Of a DNA stretch of 39,482 nucleotides, positions 30,167 to 38,189 are shown piece after piece. Every line of letters starts with the position of its first letter. Position 1 is the stretch's first letter. Source of the stretch: Bradyrhizobium sp. GTDB lineage: Bacteria; Pseudomonadota; Alphaproteobacteria; Rhizobiales; Xanthobacteraceae. A model generated the notes under the pieces. That model did no database searches. It saw only the letters and a list, made by a program, of their open reading frames with translations, and was not told the DNA's origin. The DNA is taken from positions 1 to 39,482 of the forward strand of contig NZ_JADGRI010000007.1 of NCBI RefSeq assembly GCF_017881085.1, written 5' to 3'. The position numbers were made by a program, and so were the translations under genes.

Positions 30167-31567
30167 CTAGTAAGTGAACTCGGCGACCGCAATCCTGTTT
30201 TCCGACGCCGGCCAGGCCCGCGCGACAATCCGCTCCTCATTGAACACGGCGGCCACCGGGCGTCCGGCTTCCGCGGCTGAAAACCGCAGCGTGCTGATGG
30301 AATCGCCGGGCACACCCGGCTTCACATCGGAGGGTTCCTTACCGTCGAACAGCACGGTATCGCGCGGAAGACCGAAATATCCACGCGGCCGCGACATCAG
30401 GACGACAGAGCCTGCGCCCGCGTCAGCGGGTCCCGGCGGACGCGCGGCGCGAAGATGCACGATATCGGATGAACGCGGAAACGGCGACCGATAGAAATGC
30501 GTGGTGATCGAACCGGCCGAGGTGAGCACCATTTCGAGATACCAGGCGGGATCGACCTTGGCCGGCCCCCAGCGGCCGTCGGTGCCGGTCTGCGAAGCGT
30601 AAATGGCGGGGCCCTGGCGTTCGCCGCTATCGGCAGAGACGCGATAGACCTCCACCGATGCGCCCGCCACCGGGCGATTGGTTGCAACGCCGCCCGGAGT
30701 ACCCGTCACCAGTCCGCTCAGCCTGACTTCCGCTTCCGGCGCAATCGCAACTCTGTCCGGCTCGCGCCCGGCGATGAACTTGTAGATCTCGCGGAATGCG
30801 CGCGGCGAAAACGCGGTCTCGCGATGATCGACCGCGCCGAGCGCGAGATTGGTGGCACCCTTGAGCGCCGGTCCTTCCGCGGTGACGCCCGTCGGGGTAC
30901 CCGGCTTGCCGACGAAGCGGCCGTCCGGTTGCGCGTATTTGTCCATGCCGTCGCTGCGCAGGGTCAGGAACGCGGTACCCGGCGTCACTTCGCTCTCGCC
31001 CTCGTTCAGCCCGCGCAGGAACGGGCCGCGGCCGTTAAACTCGTTATTCAGACCAGCGTCCCAATCATAAACGCCGTGATTGGGAACGCCGCACAGCACA
31101 GCGTGACTGACATCAGCGCCGCCGCCATTCTTGATGAGCCCCCGGATCGAATAGCCGCCGCGCGAATTGCCAACCAAAGCCACGCGCGGCGCGCCGGTGC
31201 GGCGCTTCAATTCCTGAATGGCTTCGCCGAGTTCGCGGCGCTGGTCTTCGGTCGAGGATTTGTTCGGCTCGGCCTTGGTATCGTCCGCGCGCGCCAGCGG
31301 ATCGGAGAAATTGATCGCGAACAGGCGGTCGCGCGGAACCCCGTTCGATTCCATCCGCCATAAAGCCGTCATCCACAGCGCCGCGTGGTCACCATTGCCA
31401 TGCACGAACAGGACAGGCGGGATTTCGGTCGCGCTCGGAGCGGCGGGGGCCGGCTGCGCCAGCGCGGCGAAGCCAAAATTGCCGGCTGCCAGAGGCAGGG
31501 CGCCAGCGCCCTTCAGAATCGTCCGCCGCGATATCCTCATATGGTACCTCCCCGTTATGATTTGCAC
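30167..31567 (-). CDS. Tat-exported alpha/beta hydrolase (lipase-like)
   Basis: SRRTILKGAGALPLAAG Tat-like signal; VLFVHGNGDHAALW; VALVGNSRGGYSIRG nucleophile elbow; C-terminal beta-rich region. Confidence 0.82.
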   Translation of the reverse strand: MQIITGRYHMRISRRTILKGAGALPLAAGNFGFAALAQPAPAAPSATEIPPVLFVHGNGDHAALWMTALWRMESNGVPRDRLFAINFSDPLARADDTKAEPNKSSTEDQRRELGEAIQELKRRTGAPRVALVGNSRGGYSIRGLIKNGGGADVSHAVLCGVPNHGVYDWDAGLNNEFNGRGPFLRGLNEGESEVTPGTAFLTLRSDGMDKYAQPDGRFVGKPGTPTGVTAEGPALKGATNLALGAVDHRETAFSPRAFREIYKFIAGREPDRVAIAPEAEVRLSGLVTGTPGGVATNRPVAGASVEVYRVSADSGERQGPAIYASQTGTDGRWGPAKVDPAWYLEMVLTSAGSITTHFYRSPFPRSSDIVHLRAARPPGPADAGAGSVVLMSRPRGYFGLPRDTVLFDGKEPSDVKPGVPGDSISTLRFSAAEAGRPVAAVFNEERIVARAWPASENRIAVAEFTY

Positions 31568-31683
31568 CTTAGCCGCGCTGTGTGACCGCTGATAGCGGGC
31601 TTAAGCACTGGACAGCGATGGACTTTCGCGGGCATCACTTCGGCCTGAAGAATCAAGCCGTAGCAGGCCAACCGGAACCGGAT

Positions 31684-33369
31684 ATGACCGAACCGCCGAA
31701 ACGCTCAACCTTCAACGCCGGCGGAATAGCCGCGCCTCTCCGCCATTCGGTATTCCGGCGCATCTGGCTCGCGAGCCTGCTGTCCAATTTCGGACTCATG
31801 ATTCAGGCCGTCGGCGCCGCCTGGGCGATGACGCAGATGACGTCATCCGCCGACAAGGTCGCGCTGGTGCAGACCGCATTGATGCTGCCGATCATGCTGA
31901 TCGCGATGCCGGCCGGCGCCATCGCCGACATGTATGACCGTCGCATCGTCGCGCTGGTGGCGCTCGCGATCGCGCTCGCCGGCGCGATTGCGCTGACCGC
32001 ATTGTCGTGGCTTGGCCTTGTCACGCCGAATCTGTTGCTCGCATTGTGCTTCCTCGTCGGCAGCGGCATGGCGCTGTTCGGCCCGGCCTGGCAATCCTCG
32101 GTCAGCGAACAGGTCCCACAGGAGACGCTTCCCGCCGCGGTGGCGTTGAACGGCATCAGTTACAACATTGCGCGCAGTTTCGGTCCTGCGATCGGCGGCA
32201 TCGTGGTCGCGACCGCGGGCGCGGTGGCGGCGTTTGCCGTCAATGCGGCGCTCTATCTGCCGCTCCTGGTCGTGCTGCTGTGCTGGCGTCGCGTCAGCGA
32301 GCCGTCGCGCCTGCCGCGCGAACGGCTCAGCCGCGCCATCGTGTCGGGCGTGCGCTACATCACCAATTCGCCTTCGATCAAGATCGTGCTGACGCGCACG
32401 ATGGTGACCGGCATTATCGGCGGCTCGGTATCGGCGCTGATGCCGCTGGTGGCGCGCGACCTGCTGCATGGCGGCGCGCAGACCTACGGCATCATGCTCG
32501 GCGCGTTCGGAATGGGCGCGGTGATCGGCGCGCTCAATATCAGCGAGGTCCGCAAGCGCTTGAGCGGCGAGGCGGCGATCCGCGCCTGCGCGCTCTCCAT
32601 GGGCGGCGCGATCGCAGCGGTCGCGCTGAGCCGGGAGCCGGTGCTGACCGCGGCGGCGCTGGTGGTGGCCGGCGCGGTGTGGATGCTGGCGGTCGCCCTG
32701 TTCAATATCGGCGTGCAACTTTCGGCGCCGCGGTGGGTCGCCGGCCGCTCGCTGGCGGCATTCCAGGCTTCGATTGCCGGCGGCATCGCCATCGGAAGCT
32801 GGGGCTGGGGGCGCCTGACCGACGCGGCCGGTGTGGAAACCGCGCTGCTGGTGTCCGCTGGACTGATGCTGGTCTCGCCATTGCTCGGCCTCTGGCTGCC
32901 GATGCCGCGGGTTGGCGCACGCAACGAGGATGCGGAAGTGCTCGCCGATCCGGAGGTGCAGCTCGCGCTGACCGGGCGCAGCGGTCCGCTGGTGGTGGAG
33001 ATCGAATACCGCATCGATCAGGAGAGCGCCCGCGCCTTCCACAATGTGATGCAGGAGGTGCAGCTCAGCCGCCAGCGCAACGGCGCCTATGGCTGGTCGA
33101 TCGCGCGCGATATCGCCGATCCCGAATTGTGGACCGAGCGCTATCACTGCCCGACCTGGTTCGACTATCTGCGCCAGCGCAACCGCTCCACGCAGTCCGA
33201 GCGCGCGCTGCACCAGCGCGCGATCGGTTTTCATCTCGGGCCCGATCCGGTACGCGTGCGCCGCATGCTGGAGCGGCCGTTCGGATCGGTGCGCTGGAAG
33301 GAAGAAACGCCGGATCGCGCCGTCAACGAGGTGCTGCCGGTCGCGACGGCGGCGGGCGGGAGTACGTAA
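31684..33369 (+). CDS. MFS transporter (PF05977-type) with soluble C-terminal extension
   Basis: About 12 TM segments; FRRIWLASLLSNFGLMIQAVGAAWAMTQM; C-terminal VVEIEYRIDQESARAFHNVMQEVQLSRQRNGAYGWSIARDIADPELWTERYHCPTWFDYLRQ. Confidence 0.92.
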   Translation: MTEPPKRSTFNAGGIAAPLRHSVFRRIWLASLLSNFGLMIQAVGAAWAMTQMTSSADKVALVQTALMLPIMLIAMPAGAIADMYDRRIVALVALAIALAGAIALTALSWLGLVTPNLLLALCFLVGSGMALFGPAWQSSVSEQVPQETLPAAVALNGISYNIARSFGPAIGGIVVATAGAVAAFAVNAALYLPLLVVLLCWRRVSEPSRLPRERLSRAIVSGVRYITNSPSIKIVLTRTMVTGIIGGSVSALMPLVARDLLHGGAQTYGIMLGAFGMGAVIGALNISEVRKRLSGEAAIRACALSMGGAIAAVALSREPVLTAAALVVAGAVWMLAVALFNIGVQLSAPRWVAGRSLAAFQASIAGGIAIGSWGWGRLTDAAGVETALLVSAGLMLVSPLLGLWLPMPRVGARNEDAEVLADPEVQLALTGRSGPLVVEIEYRIDQESARAFHNVMQEVQLSRQRNGAYGWSIARDIADPELWTERYHCPTWFDYLRQRNRSTQSERALHQRAIGFHLGPDPVRVRRMLERPFGSVRWKEETPDRAVNEVLPVATAAGGST

Positions 33370-33375
33370 GATCCG

Positions 33376-33588
33376 TTACTGCCCGTGATCGGTCAGAACC
33401 TTCTCGCAGGCCTTGCTGAGCCTGGCGCGATGTTCCTTCAGGCACGCCAGCACGATCTGGTCGCCGTCGTTCATGTGCGCGCGGCAAAAGCGCGAGACAT
33501 CCCGCGCGCAGGCGTCTTGTCCCTGCTGCTGCGCCGACGCCACCGAAGCCACGAGAATGAACGGAATGATGAAAAGGATTCTGGCCAT
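33376..33588 (-). CDS. Small secreted cysteine-rich-repeat protein
   Basis: Signal peptide MARILFIIPFILVASVASAQ; ACARDVSRFCRAHMNDGDQIVLACLKEHRARLSKACEKVL. Confidence 0.82.
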   Translation of the reverse strand: MARILFIIPFILVASVASAQQQGQDACARDVSRFCRAHMNDGDQIVLACLKEHRARLSKACEKVLTDHGQ

Positions 33589-33664
33589 GATGTTACGCCT
33601 TGCCGGTCGGTATATCCGTGCGTTCTAATGCGCGTAGACCGGCGCGGCAACGGTTTTTGCGTTA

Positions 33665-33708
33665 TCGGTCGTTCCGGGGCGCGCAGAGCGCGAGCCCGGA
33701 ATGACCGG
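33665..33708. repeat. Short REP-type palindrome
   Basis: CGGTCGTTCCGGG...CGCGCAGAGCGCG...CCCGGAATGACCG. Confidence 0.65.
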
Positions 33709-33713
33709 ATAAA

Positions 33714-33992
33714 TTACTTCGCCGCGACCTTCGGCTGCTGCGCGGCCAGATCGCGGTCCATCACGGTCCGGCAACCTGGGCTCAGATTGGCCCGATGCTT
33801 GTACATGCAGGCGGTGATGGCCGGAATGTCTGGGATTTCGGAGCTGCACAGGCGGAACGCGTCGCCGGTGCACATTTGCTGCGCCTCGGCGCTGAAGGCG
33901 AAGCTTGCGCTCGGCGACAGCGCGGTGACGCCGATCGCGAAGGCCGCGGCAAGGCCGGCGTGGCGGATGGTTCGGTTAAGAAAGGCGGTCAT
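33714..33992 (-). CDS. Small secreted cysteine-rich-repeat protein (paralogue-like)
   Basis: Signal peptide MTAFLNRTIRHAGLAAAFAIGVTALSPSASFAFSA; MCTGDAFRLCSSEIPDIPAITACMYKHRANLSPGCRTVM; start 33992 preceded by GGGAG. Confidence 0.85.
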   Translation of the reverse strand: MTAFLNRTIRHAGLAAAFAIGVTALSPSASFAFSAEAQQMCTGDAFRLCSSEIPDIPAITACMYKHRANLSPGCRTVMDRDLAAQQPKVAAK

Positions 33993-34067
33993 GATCGGCT
34001 CCCTCTGGCCCGGTGCGGTGGGCCGTTTCTGATGGGCTCGAGCGTGCCCCAATCGCCTGATTCCGAC

Positions 34068-34083
34068 TGTGACGTCCATCACA
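34068..34083. promoter_or_regulatory. CRP-like palindrome TGTGACGTCCATCACA
   Basis: Perfect TGTGA-N6-TCACA, 76 bp upstream of the start at 33992. Confidence 0.5.
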
Positions 34084-34210
34084 CTGAATAGGCCCTCCTG
34101 AAGCCGAGATTTGTCGCCGGGAACCGGCGCTCGTTGGCACTGCGTTAACGACTATTTCTCATTAATGACTTGGCGAAAGTTGCCGCGTCGTTTTTTAGGA
34201 ATGTGTAACC

Positions 34211-35242
34211 ATGCGTAACGCGTTAGGTCTGATGCTCGCGAGCGTCGTGACGGCTGTCGTGATATCGGCGGCCTGGTTCTTCTGGCCATCTTCTTCCCCG
34301 CGCCTCGCGCTTGCCGCTCCGAACACCATCGCCGCGCCACCCGCCGAGCGGCTTGCGGCGGCCGCTGCCGCGGCGAAGCCGGGTCCGGCGCGCGACGATC
34401 TCGAGATCACCGCTTCCGTCCCGGAAAAGCCCGCCGCGCCTCCGCCGCAGAAGAACACCTGCGCCAATCCGGACGCGCTCGGCGTGTCCCGCGTCGTGGT
34501 CATCGACACCACGGGCGGACCGGGTTTCGGTTTCCAGCATTTCAAGCAGCTCGACTTTCTGACCGACAAGGAGGTCGTGCTGACCTTCGATGACGGCCCG
34601 TGGCCGGGCAATACGCCCGCCGTGCTCAAGGCGCTGGCGGACGAATGCACCAAGGGGCTGTTCTTTCCGATCGGCAAGCATGCCACCTATCATCCGGAAA
34701 TCCTCAAGCAGGTGGCTGCCGCCGGACACACGGTCGGCGCCCACACCTGGTCGCATGCCAATCTGAATTCCAAGAAGATGACGGACCAGCTCGCCAAGGA
34801 CGAGATCGAGAAGGGCTACAGCGCCGTCAAGCTGGCGCTGGGTGCGGCACCCTCGCCGTTCTTCCGTTTTCCGGAGCTGCAGCACGGGCCCGCCGCGATG
34901 GCCTATCTCGGCTCGCGCGACATCGCGATGTTCTCCTGCGACCTCGACTCGTTTGATTTCCGGGCCAAGAACCCCGAGCAGATCGTCAATACCGTCATGA
35001 CCAAGCTGGACAAGCAGGGCAAGGGCATCATCCTGATGCACGACTTCCAGAAGCACACCGCGGAAGCCTTGCCGACCCTGCTTCGCCGGCTGAAGGCCGG
35101 CGGCTACAGAGTGGTGCAGATGAAGGCCAAGGCGCCGCTGCAGACGCTCGCCGAGTATGACGAGGGTCTGGTCAAGGACATGAAGCTCCCGGTCGCCACC
35201 GCGCGTGCGGTGGGCAGCGTGGTGCAGACGGTTTCGCAGTGA
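34211..35242 (+). CDS. Polysaccharide deacetylase (NodB homology domain) family protein
   Basis: VVLTFDDGPWPGNTPAVLKAL, GHTVGAHTWSHANL, PSPFFRFPEL, GIILMHDFQKHTAEALP. Confidence 0.95.
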   Translation: MRNALGLMLASVVTAVVISAAWFFWPSSSPRLALAAPNTIAAPPAERLAAAAAAAKPGPARDDLEITASVPEKPAAPPPQKNTCANPDALGVSRVVVIDTTGGPGFGFQHFKQLDFLTDKEVVLTFDDGPWPGNTPAVLKALADECTKGLFFPIGKHATYHPEILKQVAAAGHTVGAHTWSHANLNSKKMTDQLAKDEIEKGYSAVKLALGAAPSPFFRFPELQHGPAAMAYLGSRDIAMFSCDLDSFDFRAKNPEQIVNTVMTKLDKQGKGIILMHDFQKHTAEALPTLLRRLKAGGYRVVQMKAKAPLQTLAEYDEGLVKDMKLPVATARAVGSVVQTVSQ

Positions 35243-35253
35243 TCTGAGGCCGC

Positions 35254-35514
35254 TCAAACCCGGCGCGGGCAAGGTATCCGGCTTTTGACAGCCCGCATCG
35301 GAGCCGCCGAATTCGGCTCCGGTTTCGCGTCCGGCGCCGGCGCCATGAAGGTGCGCGAAAATTCCGCCCAGGCCTGATCGGACGACCAGTTCACATAGCG
35401 CACGAACGCGACCATCAGCGCCGCCAGCACCAGTACCTGCACCAGCAGGATCCGGAGGATTCCCGGCCAATCGAAGCGGCGATTTTGCGGGCTCTGGTTG
35501 CGCGGTGACGGCAC
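35254..35514 (-). CDS. Hypothetical single-TM protein
   Basis: 86-aa ORF with TM ILRILLVQVLVLAALMVAFVRYV. Confidence 0.55.
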   Translation of the reverse strand: MPSPRNQSPQNRRFDWPGILRILLVQVLVLAALMVAFVRYVNWSSDQAWAEFSRTFMAPAPDAKPEPNSAAPMRAVKSRIPCPRRV

Positions 35515-35658
35515 GGACGAATCCTTTCAGCGAAGACGCCACGTCAATAGACCGTTCGCCGGATTCCGGTGTGAACCCCTTCACAACTCTCGGGAAAGTG
35601 AAGCATCGGCCGGACCCGGGCGGGTCGGCCGATGCTGAAACTCGAATGGGACGGCGCG

Positions 35659-36024
35659 TTACCAATAGATGCCGTGGCGATGCAGTTCGCCGATGATGCG
35701 CGCCTCGGTCCAGTCGCGCCGGGGTTTTCGCCGTTCAGCCTTCGGCGCCTGCACGGCTACCGGTTTGACCGCATCCGTCTTCGGTGCGTCCGTGGCCGTA
35801 TTCACGGCGGCGGGCCGGTCGACATATTTCGGGGTCTCGACAGGTTTTGCCTCGTCAACCGTCTTGGGTGTTTCGACGGCCTTGGGCGTTTCGACCGGCT
35901 TCGACGGCTCGGCCGCCGTCGCGGTCTGGTCGTCGCTGGAGGCCAGGGTAAGGCCCCGCATGCCTGCGGCCTGCGCCGAGGCGGATGCCAGAACCAAGGC
36001 TGCGATCAGAATGAATTTGCGCAT
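35659..36024 (-). CDS. Small secreted hypothetical protein with ETPK(T/A)V(D/E) repeats
   Basis: Signal peptide MRKFILIAALVLASASAQA; PVETPKAVETPKTVDEAKPVETPKYVDRP; start 36024 within the long antisense ORF 35659-38265. Confidence 0.75.
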   Translation of the reverse strand: MRKFILIAALVLASASAQAAGMRGLTLASSDDQTATAAEPSKPVETPKAVETPKTVDEAKPVETPKYVDRPAAVNTATDAPKTDAVKPVAVQAPKAERRKPRRDWTEARIIGELHRHGIYW

Positions 36025-36092
36025 GTGAGGTCTCCGGTGTTGGCGTTGCGACTGACGTTGGCGGCACCCTAGGCCGGTCCCACGCAGGGTTA

Positions 36093-36108
36093 TGTGAGCA
36101 AGGTCACG
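36093..36108. promoter_or_regulatory. CRP-like site TGTGAGCAAGGTCACG
   Basis: TGTGA-N6-TCACg, 69 bp upstream of the start at 36024. Confidence 0.4.
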
Positions 36109-36154
36109 CAAAGCAGGCCGCCGGGGGCTTGCCTTTACTTTGCAGTTGCGTAAG

Positions 36155-36169
36155 CTTTGCATCGCAAAG
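36155..36169. promoter_or_regulatory. Inverted repeat CTTTGC-ATC-GCAAAG, candidate operator (copy 1)
   Basis: Perfect 6-bp arms; exact reverse complement of 37221-37235; 13 bp upstream of ATG 36183. Confidence 0.7.
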
Positions 36170-36182
36170 TGCGGGGCAACAG

Positions 36183-36800
36183 ATGCGCGATCTCGACAAG
36201 GCCTTGGCCGACATTTTCGCCATTCGCAGCCAGATTGCCGCCGGCACCGCGTTTCGCGGCTATGGCCCGGCGGCCGTCGCCGCCACCGGCGGTCTGGCGC
36301 TGCTGACCGCAATCCTTCAATTCCTCTGGCTCGACGATCCGACCGGCAGTCCCATGGAGTTCCTCGCCGGCTGGGCGGCGGCGGCGCTGGTGTCGGGCGG
36401 CATGATCTGGACCGAGATGCAGGCGCGCTCGCGGCGGCATCATTCGGGCCTCGCCGACGCCATGGTCCTGCAGGCGGTCGAACAGTTTCTTCCCGCCGGC
36501 GCCGCCGGCGTGCTGCTGGCGGCGATGCTGTGGAAGTTCGCGCCGGAAACGCTGTGGATGCTGCCCGGCCTGTGGCAGCTGCTGGTGAGCCTCGGCGTGT
36601 TCGCTTCGGTCCGCTCGCTGCCGCGCACGGTAGCGTTCGCGGGCGCCTGGTATTTCGTCGCGGGCTTTGGCTGCCTGCTGCTGGCAAGCCAGACTCATGC
36701 GCTGTCGCCCTGGACCATGGGCCTGCCGTTCGTGATCGGCCAGTTGCTGATGGCCGCGATCCTGCATTTTGCTTCCGGAGACCATGATGCCGAAGACTGA
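36183..36800 (+). CDS. Hypothetical multi-pass membrane protein
   Basis: MRDLDKALADIFAIRSQIAAGTAFRGYGPAAVAATGGLALLTAILQFLW; about 5-6 TM segments; overlaps the regulator gene. Confidence 0.82.
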   Translation: MRDLDKALADIFAIRSQIAAGTAFRGYGPAAVAATGGLALLTAILQFLWLDDPTGSPMEFLAGWAAAALVSGGMIWTEMQARSRRHHSGLADAMVLQAVEQFLPAGAAGVLLAAMLWKFAPETLWMLPGLWQLLVSLGVFASVRSLPRTVAFAGAWYFVAGFGCLLLASQTHALSPWTMGLPFVIGQLLMAAILHFASGDHDAED

Positions 36801-37194
36801 GATGAAGACCGACGGCAACGCCGCGCCGTTTTCCTATGACGGCCTCGACCGCGTGATTCACGAGAAGGCGCGGCTCGGCTTGCTGACCTCGCTGATGGCG
36901 CATCCCAAGGGGCTGGCGTTCGCCGATCTCAAGCAGCTCTGCGGCCTCACCGACGGCAATCTCAGCCGTCATCTCGGGGTGCTGCAGGAAGCAGGCCTTG
37001 TCGAAGTGACGAAGGGCTATGAGGGCAACCGTCCCCACACCTCCTGCCGCCTGACCAAGACCGGCCGCCGCCGCTTTCTCGATTATCTCGCCGTGCTCGA
37101 AGGGCTGGTGCGCGACGCCGCCAGAGCCGCGGGCAAAGAGATCGCGAGCAAGGACGCGGCTCCCGCCGCCCGGTTTCGCATCCTCCCCATCTGA
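36784..37194 (+). CDS. Winged-helix DNA-binding transcriptional regulator (ArsR/MarR-like fold)
   Basis: LDRVIHEKARLGLLTSLMAHPKGLAFADLKQLCGLTDGNLSRHLGVLQEAGLVEVTKGYEGNRPHTSCRLTKTGRRRFLDYLAVLE; start overlaps the upstream stop. Confidence 0.92.
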   Translation: MMPKTEMKTDGNAAPFSYDGLDRVIHEKARLGLLTSLMAHPKGLAFADLKQLCGLTDGNLSRHLGVLQEAGLVEVTKGYEGNRPHTSCRLTKTGRRRFLDYLAVLEGLVRDAARAAGKEIASKDAAPAARFRILPI

Positions 37195-37220
37195 AGCCCT
37201 TCCCTTTTTTTGCAAGGAAA

Positions 37221-37235
37221 CTTTGCGATGCAAAG
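37221..37235. promoter_or_regulatory. Inverted repeat CTTTGC-GAT-GCAAAG, candidate operator (copy 2), spans the start codon of the prenyltransferase gene
   Basis: Perfect 6-bp arms; ATG 37228-37230 lies inside; SD AAGGA at 37214-37218. Confidence 0.7.
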
Positions 37236-37974
37236 CGGTCTTCCATCCGAACTGCAAACCAAACTGCATGTCGGCATCATCATGGACGGCAACGGACGCT
37301 GGGCGATCAGGCGGCGGATGTCGCGGCTGCGCGGGCATGAGGCCGGTGTCGAAGCGATCCGCCGCGTCGTGGAGGCCGCGCCCAAGCAGGGCGTGGGCAC
37401 GCTGACGCTGTACGCGTTCTCCAGCGACAATTGGCGCCGGCCGAAGGCGGAGGTTTCCGCGCTGATGTCGCTGTTGCGGTTCTATCTCGCCAGCGAGGTC
37501 GAGGCGCTGGTGCGCAACGGCGTCCGCCTCACCGTGATCGGCCGCCGCGATCGCTTGCCTGCCGGGATCGCCGAGGCGATCGGCCGCGCCGAGGCGGCGA
37601 CTGCCGGCGGCGAAACCTTGAACCTGCGCATCGCCGTCGATTACTCCGCGCGTGACGCGATCCTCAACGCCGTGGCCAGGGCCGCAAGCCTCGGCGGTCT
37701 CACCCGCGAGAATTTTTCCGACCTCGTCACCGGCGAGGCGGGGCTGCGCGACGTCGACCTCGTCATCCGCACCAGCGGCGAGAAGCGCTTGTCCGACTTC
37801 CTGTTGTGGGAGAGCGCCTATGCCGAGCTGCATTTCACCGACAGGATGTGGCCGGATTTCGGGGAAGAGGATCTTCGCGAGGCGCTGACCGCGTTCCACG
37901 GCCGCGAACGCCGCTTCGGCGGATTGCAGCCGGAGGCGCTGGAGCCGCAGGGCGAACCGGCGCTGAGTGCGTAG
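37228..37974 (+). CDS. uppS: Isoprenyl (cis-prenyl) transferase, UppS family
   Basis: HVGIIMDGNGRWAIRRRMSRLRGHEAGVEAIRRVVE, LTLYAFSSDNWRRPKAEV, DLVIRTSGEKRLSDFLLWESAYAELHFTDRMWPDF. Confidence 0.96.
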   Translation: MQSGLPSELQTKLHVGIIMDGNGRWAIRRRMSRLRGHEAGVEAIRRVVEAAPKQGVGTLTLYAFSSDNWRRPKAEVSALMSLLRFYLASEVEALVRNGVRLTVIGRRDRLPAGIAEAIGRAEAATAGGETLNLRIAVDYSARDAILNAVARAASLGGLTRENFSDLVTGEAGLRDVDLVIRTSGEKRLSDFLLWESAYAELHFTDRMWPDFGEEDLREALTAFHGRERRFGGLQPEALEPQGEPALSA

Positions 37975-38010
37975 AAAAGATAAAAGACCGGTTTGGCGGG
38001 AAAAGTCGTT

Positions 38011-38131
38011 GTCGTTCCTGCGAAAGCAGGAACCCATACGCCGTGACGCTGATTGTGAGAGGCGCTGTTCGACGGCTTTCGCGCCACAACGAACGCCTGT
38101 GGTTATGGGTCCCTGCTTTCGCAGGGACGAC
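38011..38131. repeat. Paired REP-type inverted repeat
   Basis: GTCGTTCCTGCGAAAGCAGGAACCCATA (38011-38038) versus TATGGGTCCCTGCTTTCGCAGGGACGAC (38104-38131): 26 of 28 complementary. Confidence 0.88.
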
Positions 38132-38189
38132 ACGGCGTGTGTGGCGCGTTCGTCGCGATTTAAGACACCGTCAGACATGCGTATAAATC

